From: Glandiceps talaboti
Lineage: Eukaryota; Hemichordata; Enteropneusta; Spengelidae
NCBI RefSeq assembly: GCF_964340395.1
Contig: NC_135559.1
Span: forward strand, 19,418,150 to 19,482,149
Length of the DNA: 64,000 nt
Reading direction: 5' to 3'
The position numbers were made by a program, and so were the translations under genes. The first letter of the stretch is position 1; every line of letters begins with the position of its first letter. Positions 31,850 through 42,225 of this stretch are shown piece by piece. The notes under the pieces are model-generated. The model had not been told where the DNA came from. It worked only from the letters and a program-made list of their open reading frames with translations, and ran no database searches.

Positions 31850-32079
31850 TGAAAAGACTTTGGAAACTTTACCAATCCGCAACCCGTGTGCCCATCTCCA
31901 CAGACGTCTGTTTTTACATCGAGTTTGTCAAAGTAGTCAAAGTCATTGGTTAGATCACCGTCGTTACTTCCACACAGTCCTTCCAAACGTCCTTCTAATA
32001 GACCATTAACTTTTATATAAATATTAGCAGAGATTCCCCAATATTCATACAACACCCGCTGACCACTGGGAGTGTCAAC
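31850..32079 (-). CDS. VWDE-like exon D: C-terminal half of the VWD domain
   Basis: Acceptor cttacttag before 32079, donor GTAAGT after 31850; 230 bases ending in phase 2. It encodes VDTPSGQRVLYEYWGISANI, YIKVNGLLEGRLEGLCGSND, GDLTNDFDYFDKLDV, then VCGDGHTGCGLVKFPKSF. The GLCGxxDGDxxNDF core is the signature of VWD domains, which form disulfide-bonded, calcium-binding units. It joins exon C in frame (GRKIR then VDTPSG), as in VWDE proteins (TRSxDGRKxxxxxPSG). Confidence 0.93.
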
Positions 32080-32173
32080 CTAAGTAAGAAGTAATAAATT
32101 GAACATTATCCCTTCTAATATACAATATGATATGATATGTGTTACCACTGCTCTCTGCAGACAGGCAGAAAGA

Positions 32174-32270
32174 GACATACATACATACATACATACATAC
32201 ATACATACATACATACATACATTCGTACATACATACATTCATACATACATACATACATACATACATACAC
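32174..32270 (+). repeat. (CATA)n microsatellite at the start of the Penelope-like element
   Basis: catacatacata with a few ttcg and ttca interruptions, ending next to ctttaccttttttctatggac. Confidence 0.95.
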
Positions 32271-33640
32271 TTTACCTTTTTTCTATGGACGTGAAGTCCT
32301 TGTATACTTCTATACCACATAATGAAGGTTTAGTTGCAATCAAGTACTACCTTTATTTAAGACCTGTACTAGACCCTCCTACCCACGTACTTCTGAGATT
32401 GGATGAACTTGTTCATACATGTAATTATTTTACCTTTAATAATAGTTTTTTTTTGTGCAGAAACGCGCCGTTGCTATGGGAAGTTGTCTTGGTCGTAGTT
32501 ATGTTGGTTTATTTATGTCTTATCAGAAACACCTTATTTTCAGCTCGTATCAAGGGATCTTACCTGATCTATATAAATGATTTATTGATGATGGCGTAGG
32601 TGCAGCTTCACTCAAACTAGAGGAACTTATGCGATCTATTGATTACATATGTAACTTTAATCCTGCTATTCAATATACTTATGATATTTCTGAACTAACT
32701 ATCATTTTCCTTGACATCTCCCTCAGGATTGATGGTGATGATATAGCTACATCTATTTATTCTAAACCTACTGATTCACATTGTTTGTAGTATGGTTCAT
32801 CACATCCTAATAAGTGTAGATTCCATTATTACTTCGCATTGTAATATATTACGTTCTAATTCATTATTTCCTGAAGCATCTTTAATAACTTGGCATCGTG
32901 ATACCAGTCTTAGAGATATGGTGGTCCATACAGAACAATATAGATTTGAAGTTAATGCTGGTTCATTTCCATGCGATCGTAGTCGATGTGGTACATGTCG
33001 TTTCATTATTAATACTGATCATATTTTTGGTCCTAAGAACAGTGTGGCTGTTACGAGTAGATTTACAATTAGTATTAACATAGTATATTGCATTACATGC
33101 CAGAAATGTGATTTTTTTTTTATAGAGGTTCGACTCTACGTCGTCTTGGTGATCGTTTCGTGGAACACCTCCGTCTTACCAGACAAAGGAATCGTAACTA
33201 TCCCGTATGTATGCATTTTATTACCAACGATCACAGTGTATCAGATATGTCTATTTCAGGAATTTGTAAGGTTTCTGGTGATGAGAACCATTTGAGGTTG
33301 GGTTCTGCATACACCCAAATGGAATCTGGTTTCCTATGGTCGCCGCTCCTTCTCTTCAGCAGCTCCTGAACTTTGGAACTCTCTACCCCTGGACATTAAA
33401 ACCTCTCCCAATGTTAACATTTTCAAAAGACGCTTGAAAACCCACATATTTCAGAGAGCTTTTTCATCTCCTTTCTAACTCTAAGCGCCACTGAACATTG
33501 TTTCTTTGGATATTTGGCGCTATATAAATTTATTAGATAGATAGATAGATAGAAGGGAGAAGAAATTATTTTCCGGCTCGGAACGCTGGAACTCCTTGGA
33601 ATTAATAGATTATTCACATCATTTCCTGTCTAACTACCCT
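32271..33640 (+). mobile_element. Penelope-like element remnant (RT and GIY-YIG), interrupted
   Basis: FSMDVKSLYTSIPHNEGLVA (32280 on), LRPVLDPPTHVLLRLDEL, YFTFNNSFFL, YLIYINDLL; then EELMRSIDYICNFNPAIQYT, SELTIIFLDISLRIDGDD, TSIYSKPTDSHC; then CDRSRCGTCRFIINTDHIFG and VYCITCQKC, LRRLGDRFVEHLRL and NDHSVSDMSISG. This is the Penelope order: reverse transcriptase (DVKSLYTNIPH), PTDSH spacer, then CxxxxCxxC plus a GIY-YIG nuclease. The YIG tyrosine segment reads FFIEV, so the nuclease core is damaged, and at least four frameshifts or stops are present. After an inserted LINE tail it resumes KGEEIIFRLGTLELLGINRL, the usual C-terminal end. The 5' part is missing. Confidence 0.85.
33305..33556 (+). 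mobile_element. LINE 3'-end fragment nested in the Penelope-like element
   Basis: GRRSFSAAAPELWNSLPLDI, KTSPNVNIFKRRLKTHIFQ and RAF followed by a stop: the last about 50 codons of a jockey/CR1-group ORF2. A short 3' UTR ends in gatagatagatagata (33534-33553), the short-repeat tail. Both sides are Penelope protein (DENHLR on the left, KGEEIIFRLG on the right), so this is an insertion of a strongly 5'-truncated LINE. Confidence 0.85.
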
Positions 33641-33864
33641 TATTTTATATTTCAGGCGTGTTCTATTGGGTTCTTTTTGGTGCGTGTGAATTCTAGAACT
33701 TGTTACACATATAACCGTTAATCTCGCGTTTTTGTCGTTCTATTCCATAATATTCAGATATAGTCAGGTATTTACCAACTATGACTTGCCTGATAATTTT
33801 TATTTGAAACCTCGGAGTTCATCTATGTATTCGGACTGTCTCACTCGTTCCTTATGCATTTATT

Positions 33865-33868
<4 letters not shown>

Positions 33869-33922
<54 letters not shown>

Positions 33923-33973
33923 CACACATACATACATACATACATACATACATACATACATACATACATACAT
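33869..33973 (+). repeat. (CATA)n microsatellite
   Basis: Long catacata run with one cacaca interruption (33920-33927). It separates the Penelope-like remnant from the BEL fragment. Confidence 0.95.
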
Positions 33974-34059
33974 GAAACCTAAATGTTTGCTAAAATGTGC
34001 GCTCCAACAAAACAATGATACACGTTAACTTATAGTGTTAGAAACACCCCGGTGTCGGT

Positions 34060-34920
34060 GGTTCTCTACTACAGAATCACCGGGGGGGGGGGTAGGCAAA
34101 TCAGCATTGTCTGGGGAAGCGAAACACCCATTGATTGAACCAAAGGACGCACACATATCCAAACTTATTCTGCGAGACATTCATGAGACTATTGGACATC
34201 TCGGCAGAAACTGTACGTATGATCTCCAAACTGTGTGAAAAGCATTGGATACTGAGAGCAAACACAGCAGCAAGCTAGGGGACTAATCAACGAATGTGTT
34301 ACATGTCGAACACTACACCCAAAGACAGAAGGGCAGAAAATGTCAGATCTATCAATCGATCGTGTAACATCAGATGAACCACCATTTATCAAAGTGGGTG
34401 TAGACTACTTTGGCCCAATAGAGGTCAGACGAGGACGCAGCATTGTTAAGAGGTATGGAGTAATATTTACCTGTCTGGCGGCAATTCGAGCAATTCGCAT
34501 AGCCATAGAGAAAGCTGACTCGTTAGACACTGACTCGTGTATTAATGCATTGAGAAGATTTATAGCCATGAGAAGAGGAGTAGTAAAAGTAATAATATCA
34601 AACAACGGTACCAATTTGGTTGGTACAAAGAGAGAATTGGAGAAAGAAATTAGTAATTGAAATCAGGCTAAAATAAAGGCTGAGGAAGGAAATTGATTAG
34701 ATATTCAACCCACCATCCGGATCTCATTTCGGTACGGTGGTGTATGGGAGAAGCAGACATGCACCATCAGGCAGACATTCAGCGCAATCACAAAGGAACA
34801 ATTTGATGATGAAAGTTTACAAAATCTTCTATGTGATGTTGAATACATCTTCAATAGCAGACCAATAACTGTATATAGTATCTGATGACACAAGAGACGC
34901 AGAGGCACCGAGGCCAAATA
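34060..34920 (+). pseudogene. BEL/Pao retrotransposon integrase fragment, inactive
   Basis: HPLIEPKDAHISKLILRDIH, ETIGHLGRNCTY (an HHCC-type zinc region, in part) is followed after frameshifts by MSDLSIDRVTSDEPPFIKVG, VDYFGPIEVRRGRSIVKRYG, FTCLAAIRAIRIAI, LRRFIAMRRG and IISNNGTNLVGTKREL, then FNPPSGSHFG-like DNA, FDDESLQNLL and RPITV, ending near DAEAPRPN at 34905. These are BEL/Pao integrase words. The second acidic catalytic residue (DNGTN) is Asn here. No protease, RT or LTR adjoins it. Confidence 0.85.
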
Positions 34921-35850
34921 TGATATTATATTATACCAGTATATTGATGGTGGAAATCGAGGGATCTGATTGGTCTAGACATCGAACTAGCGCGTCTAAA
35001 ACGAGTGATAATGCACTGTTGGTACGATAATGCACTGCTGGCACGCGTCCAAATTTTGTTCGTCTACGAGCGCTGAGTTGTAGTCCGCCGTGATAACGAT
35101 AGTGAACTCTACGAATTGTCAGAGGAGGATTTTCTCTCAATGAGACAATATTTTATGAGAAATTATGAAGGAAATTTCGAAAGCAACCCAGTCATCGCGT
35201 ATTTGTCCAAATCATCGCCTACTACATGTACTAAGGTCAAGGCGCTAGGCATGCACGAGATCGGTCCCAGCCTCGGCGCGGCTGGAGTGGAAACATTGGT
35301 GAGCTGTCCTGTCCACAGTGTCATAAAAATGAAGCTAGTGAAAGAGCTTACACTGGCCGACTTACCATTAATCTAAATAGAAATTTGTCTGGGATCCTGT
35401 CCTAGAGTATCAGTCATCAATCCGAGAGGGAAATCCTCAAACCCGAAAATCTACTGACGTAACTTCCAGTAATATAAATACATTGTAAATATCAACCTGT
35501 CTATATCACTTCACCGAGTCACGAATTCGGCCGGGAGCGACCGAAGCACGCTGTGTTCAATAAACCACTTCAAGTTTATACCTTGAGTCAAACAGGTTGT
35601 TTATTCATCACTGTGCACTTTTAATGAGCCGATCAATGTACAGAATATCCCTAGAAACGACGAGCAGATAAAATAAATCCAGTCGCTGCACGACGTTCAC
35701 ATTGAGGCCAAGATCAGCTGTCTTGAAAAGCAGCGTTATTGTTATGCAAATTAGACACAGAGGCGCATATGAAACGAGAAAACCAGGGAACGTTAGTTCT
35801 TATCTTGTTTCCGATATTATCAATATACTACATGTAGTATAATATAATAG
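34921..35850. other. Intron C/D, no assigned gene
   Basis: Between the BEL fragment and the palindrome. A frame at 35116-35376 (LSEEDFLSMRQYFMRNYEGN) has no recognised motif. The stretch 35505-35600 (ttcaataaaccacttcaagt, then ttgagtcaaacaggttgttt) has the look of an LTR end with a poly(A) signal, but no partner LTR was found. Confidence 0.35.
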
Positions 35851-35990
35851 CGATAAACCACCCCCTGGGGAAGGTATACCACTCGGTTTTGACCAGTGAA
35901 CTCAATATATGCACGAGCTATCGCTCGTGCATATATTTCGTTCACTGGTCAAAACCTCTTGGTATACCATCCCCAGGGGTGGTTTATTGC
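35851..35990. repeat. Near-perfect 65-bp inverted repeat (140-bp hairpin)
   Basis: The left arm begins cgataaaccaccccctgggg and includes aaggtataccac and ttttgaccagtgaac; the right arm is the reverse complement with about six mismatches (gttcactggtcaaaacct, ggtataccatccccagggg). The centre is cacgagctatcgctcgtg, so there is almost no spacer. The outer flanks share ata and t-rich words. Such a structure would fold into one long hairpin. Confidence 0.95.
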
Positions 35991-36785
35991 TTAAATAACA
36001 ATGAAAGGTGCAAGTCTTCCACCAAGCTTGAAAGAGAAGAATGACATACGCACATCGAAGATGGAGACAAGTCCAGTATATGGCAGAGATATTTTGGAAA
36101 CATTGGACACCCGAATACCTACCATCTACAACAACGTCAACCAAATTTAAACTGAATGCCTTCCGTAGAGGCAAAGTTTTGATATTCTCGTTCTTACAGA
36201 GATTTGATGGAATACAACAGAACATGTGCAATTAGTTATTTTTCCTCATTGACTGTTAATTGTCCATTGCTATAAAGATCATGATGTAAATATTTTTATG
36301 TGTTGTCATTATTTCATTTGTTTTTGTTTTCTGTTGTCATTGTTTGCTATTGTTTGCTATTGTTTGCTATATGTCTTGTTTGCCTTAGCCGTTTTTTTGC
36401 CAGTGGATCGAATCTGACCAGTTGATTCTATTGCTCACAATAGACTCAACTAATTACCATCAGTGGGATTTCACCTTCTGGAGTAAATATGTTAGGTTTT
36501 GTTTGAAGAGTTGGTGAGTGTATGAGTGAGTGTTGCAATGGCCAGTGAACGTAATAGTCTCCATCTAACATTTTAGTTGAAACAAAAGTCATCATCAAAA
36601 CAAACAAAGCTGTACTATTACCCAATGCTTTGAATATCACTGAAAAGATTGGCAAGAACACCATGTGATGTGCTGGTAACCTGACACTGTATGCACGACT
36701 AACCAGCTAACGACCACTGAGGGCAGCCTTTAATTTCCTTGGCATACATGTATGTGACATGTGTGATGGGCGATGTACAATATGT
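35991..36785. other. Intron C/D, no gene seen
   Basis: A copy of the boundary motif accaaatttaaactgaatgc lies at 36139. tgtttgctattgtttgctat repeats at 36338-36370. No supported coding region. Confidence 0.45.
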
Positions 36786-36921
36786 AAATTGCTCATTAAT
36801 ATTCGTGGGATGTTTACCAAAATCTTATCAGTTCTTGCCATTACCCTACGAAACATGTCTTCAAAATTTCGTTCGAATTGATGCAGCCATGTTTTCGAAA
36901 ATGGTGACACACACACACGCG

Positions 36922-36962
<41 letters not shown>

Positions 36963-37015
36963 ACAAAGACACACAGACTTCATCTCTAATATATAAACTT
37001 CCTTACGGCAGTTAA
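36786..37015 (+). repeat. Dispersed repeat R1 with (AC)n
   Basis: attaatattcgtgggatgtt, taccaaaatcttatcagttc and gaattgatgcagccatgttt match 29282-29400 and, reversed, 59262-59360. The simple repeat here is (AC)n/(GC)n at 36908-36960. It ends atataaacttccttacggca, which is the reverse complement of the start at 59185 (ccgtaaggaaggatatat). Confidence 0.8.
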
Positions 37016-37319
37016 AAATGGTTGAAAACCAAACCCAATGTGGCTGTTGGAGATATTATACTTATTGCTGATGATTATTGGCTAAGGTGATTGAAGTTAT
37101 GCCAGATAATAAGGTGATTGCAGATATGCCAGATAATATTTCAGTTCACTCTTTATTACCGCGATTTGGACCATGTGAAATAATTGAACTTGATGCCGAA
37201 GAGACATTATATCGAACAGAAAGATAGATGAATGGATATTGGTGACTTCAAGATCTTTGCAGATATTATTTGTATATAGTATGCTAATACCAAATTTAAA
37301 ATGTTCTACAAAAGATATT

Positions 37320-38300
37320 TGCATATATTTAGTAAATGTGACCAAAACTGTCATTTTTTTGACTTTTTTCACCCAAAAGTAACATTTTTGACAAGAATCT
37401 TGAGGTATTCAACATTTTGGTAGATATTCATTGCTCATTATAACAAATATTTGGTAAATTTGAACAAAAATGACATTTTTTTTCACTTTTTTTTCCACCC
37501 AAAATCAACATTCTTGAAAAAGGTGTCCAGTCTACAGGATCTTGGTTGATATTTATTACTTATAGCAATCAAATACTAAAATGAACATTGTTTTACTGAA
37601 AAAAGATCACATATATTTAGTAAATTTAACCAAAAATGGCATTTTCTTTACTTTTTCACCTAAAATTGATATTTTCACAAGAATATTGGGGTCTTGGTAC
37701 ATATTTATTGCTCATTATATCATTATAATAAACATGGATACTTGTAATAAAACTAAAATTAAATATTTGGTAAATTTGACCAAAAAAAAGTAATTTTTTT
37801 GACTTTTTTCACTCCAAATCAACATTCTTGAAAAAAAGTATCTAGTATACACGATTTTAGTTGATATTTATTACTTATAGCAATCAAAAACTGAAAAGGA
37901 ACATTTTTTAAGAAAAATAAATTTGACCTAAAATGGCATTTCTTTTTACTTTTTTCCGCCCACAATTGACATTAGATATTTATTGCTTGTTGTGTCATTA
38001 TAACAAACATGGATACTTGTAACAAAATTGATTACCAAATAAAATATTACCAAAAGTGTAATTTCTTTCACTTTTTTCAACCAAAATCAACATTCTTAAA
38101 AAGGGTGTCTAGTCTATAGGATCTTGGTTGATATTTATTACTTATAGCAATCAAATACTGAAAATGAACATTTGTTACGGAAAATAAATTCATATATTTA
38201 GTAAATTTGACCAAAAATGCCATTGTTTAACTTTTGCTGACAAGAATGTTGAGGTCGTCAAGATCTTGGTATATGTTTATTGCTTGTTATGACCAAAATG
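37320..38300. repeat. T-rich satellite-like array, about 150/300-bp period
   Basis: gtaaatttgaccaaaaatg and close variants recur at about 37330, 37455, 37620, 37770, 37918, 38050 and 38203. A longer word, ttggttgatatttattactt, recurs at about 37543, 37859 (variant) and 38122, so alternate units form a roughly 300-bp dimer. Related units reappear at 39400-39730. Confidence 0.75.
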
Positions 38301-38309
38301 TCATTTTAG

Positions 38310-39370
38310 CACAACTTATTGGATAAGGTTCAGTTCTGCTCTAGGCATGGCAAAGTGTCTGTCTGTTTTGATATGTGTGTGTGCCGCTGGATCGATTGCT
38401 TTAATATTAGGTGGGCGTATTGCCATTGTGTCTAGTTCAAATCAAAATGATTTGGGTCAAAAAACTGAAACTCTAAAACTACTCAGCAGATCGGTCTGAA
38501 ATGTGGTGGGAACATTCTCAGAAATGCTTAGATTAAGAATTGTTCATGGCATGATGATCCCATCAGTGATATGCAAATTACGTATAAAAATGTGTTTTTT
38601 TGGTCAAAAATCTATAATTCCACAAACAATAATTGAGCAGATTCAGTTGTAACGTGATGGACCATTCTTAGTAGTGTTTAGATCAAGAACTGTTCATAAC
38701 ATGATGATCCCATCAGTGATATGCAAATTACGTATAAAAATGTGTCTTTTTGGTCAAAAATCTATAATTCCACAAACGATTATTGAGCAGATTCAGTTGT
38801 AACGTGATGGACCATTCTTAGTAGTGTTTAGATTAAGAACTGTTCATAACATGATGATCCCATGAGTGCTATGCAAATTAGGTCTAAATATGTATCTTTT
38901 TTGTCAAAAATCTATAATCCTAAAATACCGAAGAGTTGGGACAGGAATTCCATTGGGATGCATCTAGGGATGTGTAGAGGAAGCTGTGTGATGATCTGAT
39001 TAGCCGTATGCAAATTAGGTCTAAAAAATGTCAATATTTGTCAAACATATCTTGAAACTGCATGGTGAATGGGTTTAAAATTGGTGGGGATGTTTCTGGA
39101 GGTGTTGTTGTTATTGTTGAAAACATTTTGACACAATTGGTCCTAGCAACCATGACCAAACCCTTAGCAACAGTGAAATGATGATGCATATTACAAGATA
39201 ACAACAGGCATGGATAAGTAAGTGAATAAATATTTCTAAAATGTATGCTAAATGATATTTTATATTGCAAACAGGAAAACTGGAAAGGGTTGGCAAATTA
39301 ATAAAGATTCCAAAAAGGTATGCAAATATGCCTAGCAACAAGACCACGCTCATACCAACAGCCAACTACA
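38310..39370 (-). repeat. Composite dispersed repeat (type R2), inverted copy
   Basis: Starts ttttagcacaactt, the reverse complement of aagttcagttgtgctaaaa at 55985-56003. Then come ttgaccaaaa/atttgcat type units and at 39110-39365 the words agcaaccatgacca and agcaacaagaccacgctcat, matching in reverse the 115-bp units at 54.6-55.3 kb. So the same composite exists here in opposite orientation. Confidence 0.75.
38521..38940. repeat. 151-bp tandem duplication inside R2
   Basis: tgatgatcccatcagtgata starts at 38551 and 38702, and a diverged third copy at 38852. The first two units are nearly identical over more than 100 bases, so the duplication is recent. Confidence 0.85.
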
Positions 39371-39799
39371 CTTGTCCTACAGCACCGTTGGAAGTGTTCT
39401 TACTTTTTTTCACCTAAAATCAACATTCTTGAAAAAGGTTTCCAAACTACAGGATCTTGGTTGAAATTTATTTATTATATTTATTTATTAATTACTTACA
39501 CTGAAAATGATTTTTTTTATGGGAAATAATTTCATATATTCAGTAAATTTGACCAACAAATTTATTTTTTGACTTTTCACCCAAAATCAATATATTCGGA
39601 TGGTTTCTCCCAAATTCTACACGATCTTACTGATATTTACTACTTATGGTATTCAAACACTGAAAATGAAGTCCTCGTGAAAGTAATTGCACATATTGGA
39701 TTAACTTAACCAAAAGTTTCATTTATTTCTATACATTTTTCAGCCAAAATCATCATTTTAGAAAGGGTCTTATTTTTAACAAGAAGTTAACTCATATCT

Positions 39800-40694
39800 A
39801 CTGCATGCTCATAGTATTCTCATACCAATTTATCTCAAACAGAATTTAACTGTACATATTTGGGCTATTTGACTGAAACTGTCCCTTTTCGAAATTTTTC
39901 ATTCAAAATTGATATTTTTGAACTGAAAAAATAAAACATTTAACAACTTGTTAGTTTCTGTTCCATTGCAACTAATATCTCTCAACTGTAGTACAGGTAA
40001 GTTTCACTTCGTTAATATCTGTTCCTTCGTAACTTTAAATATTTGGCTGGTTGACATACTTTCACTATCATGTAAGCTGCACTACTCGCTATCACTTTCC
40101 GTGTCATGGTTCCTATTGTTTGAACTGCTTTCAGTGTCCTTATTCTCTACCTTAACTCTGTCTGTGCAAGACAAACATGCATACAAATTTGTACACATTA
40201 AATTGTCATTTCCACAAGAACATCTTGAAGTATATCCTGATTTGTTGCATTTAAAGTGTAATTATTTCAAGATTGAGTCAGGTGCATGAAATAGTGTCAC
40301 CAATAGGGAAGTTGCAATCCAGACTGAGTATGCTCAGACACAAAGGACTATTGGATTATCTGTGGTTATCGTTATACCTAATCCGGAGCTACTGATAAAA
40401 TTAACCTCCCAGAATTGTCAGGGTAACAATGAATTGATTATTTGTGGTTACAAACAATGTGTCAACATTGTTTATAATACTAATTGATTAGTATTTATTA
40501 TCATATTTCTCATGATGCAACATTCAACATGGCGGGTTTGCAAGTTCCCTATTGTTATTTCTAGAGGGTTTTTCAGGGGTCAGCACACGGACTAAAAATA
40601 ACAATTCTAAATTTAAGATGGTGGTCTTTTCTTGGCAATATACACCTGTCTATTAGCTGTGCAGTATACTAGAAATTTCCCAATTACATAATTA
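39800..40694. other. Intron C/D, no gene seen
   Basis: The frame at 39948-40289 has no recognised motif. AT-rich. Confidence 0.4.
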
Positions 40695-42225
40695 TTGGGA
40701 TTAGGGGTGAACCGCTGAACTGGATTCGTAGCTACCTTTATAAACGTAATTTGTTGGCGGGAAATCTCCAAGTCCAAAGCAAATCCAGTGGCAGTGTGGA
40801 GTACCTCAGCGATCGATTCTCGGTCCGACCCTTTTTCTTATTTATATTAATGACATTTGCAACTCCAGCAACTATTTCAATTTCACACTTTTTGCCGATG
40901 ATACAAATTTGTTTCGATCATTGAATTCCCCAAAACTTAACCACAGTATTATCATTGAAGAGTTCATACATGTGATTAGATGGTGCATAGCTAACAAACT
41001 TACTATTAATGAAGGGAAAACTAATTTAATGTTGATTAAGACGCCACAGAGAAATATATCTTTGGAAGGTAATCTTTATGTTGGTAATGCGGCAATAGAG
41101 CTCGTTTCATCTGCAAGTTACCTCTCTGTTTCTATTGATCAATCTCTTTCTTGGAAGTCCCATATAGAAAATGTCATCAAAGTTGTAAACAGAAAAGTAG
41201 GAATTATTTCACGTTTACGCCACTATGTTCCAAGATCAGCCCTAATTATGATTTATAACTCATTTATTCTACCGCACTTTACATATTGTTTAGAAATTTG
41301 GGATAATACTTATCGAACTCTTCAGCTTCTAGAACCAGTATTCCGGCTACAAAATGCACACTCTGAACCCCTTTTTAACCAACTTAATGTTCTAAATATC
41401 TTTCAACTCAGCAGATTTTACTCCTTTTTTTGATCTTAGAAATAATCGTTATCCCCACAATATAGAAAAATATTTTGACCGTCCAATTCATATATATCAA
41501 ACCCGTTCAGCTGCCAGTGGTAACTTCCTTCCACCATCAATAAAATTGAATATCACCCAACGTAATTACAAATATGCTGCGACAAAGCATTGGAATTCTT
41601 TACCATGCCCCCTTAAAAGTAAAATGTCAAGGCAAAAATTCAAGATGGAACTGAAAAATGATATTTTAAGTACTCCATGACTAACAAATTCCAACCCTTG
41701 CGTTCATACGTATCATTTCACTTTTGCGTTTTCAGTAACATTTCTTGATTTTGTTGTATCTGTATTGCTTCTCACTTCATCTGTACTGTCCTTGTATTAT
41801 GAGCACTTTTCATTTTTTGAGTTTACATACAGGTGTATATATTGTATGTATGTGTATGCGATTGAGTACCTTTGTTTCAATTTTGAACACTTTACATTAT
41901 TGAGTTATGTTTATAGAGGTGTATGCTTGTGTGCGTGTGTGTGTTTACTTTTGATTCACTTTTCTTGTGCGTCCCATTATCGATTTGAAATGTAGAAAAA
42001 TGTACGGGCCATGGACAAGACTAGTTCCGGGGAACTAATTCCATGGTCCACATCAGATAACATTTGTCTATTTCTTTTGTATTCATTTTGTATATTTGTA
42101 TCAGATGTTTCTTTGAAAGTGTAGCTTATTTTTGTTATCTGGTGAAATAAATTTCATTCATTCATTCATTCATTCATTCATTCATTCATTCATTCGTTCA
42201 TGCATTCATGCATTCATGCATTAAT
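40695..42225 (+). mobile_element. Jockey/CR1-group LINE, copy 2, 5'-truncated
   Basis: Starts in the reverse transcriptase (GEPLNWIRSYLYKRN, about 40710), continues in a shifted frame CGVPQRSILGPTLFLIYIND, TLFADDTNLF (about 40893), WCIANKLTINEGKTNLMLI, SYLSVSIDQSLSWKSHI, then C-terminal words. A T-run frameshift at about 41430 leads to DLRNNRYPHNIEKYF, HWNSLPCPLKSKM and a stop at 41680. The 3' UTR and (CATT)n tail match copy 1 (3290-4191). Catalytic FADD is intact. It carries the motif-B Arg (VPQRS) also seen in the 26.7 kb LINE. Confidence 0.88.

Noticed and set aside
35505-35600. Possible solo LTR end
   Set aside because: A poly(A)-like signal and CA-rich end are present, but no matching second LTR, primer-binding site or target duplication could be seen.
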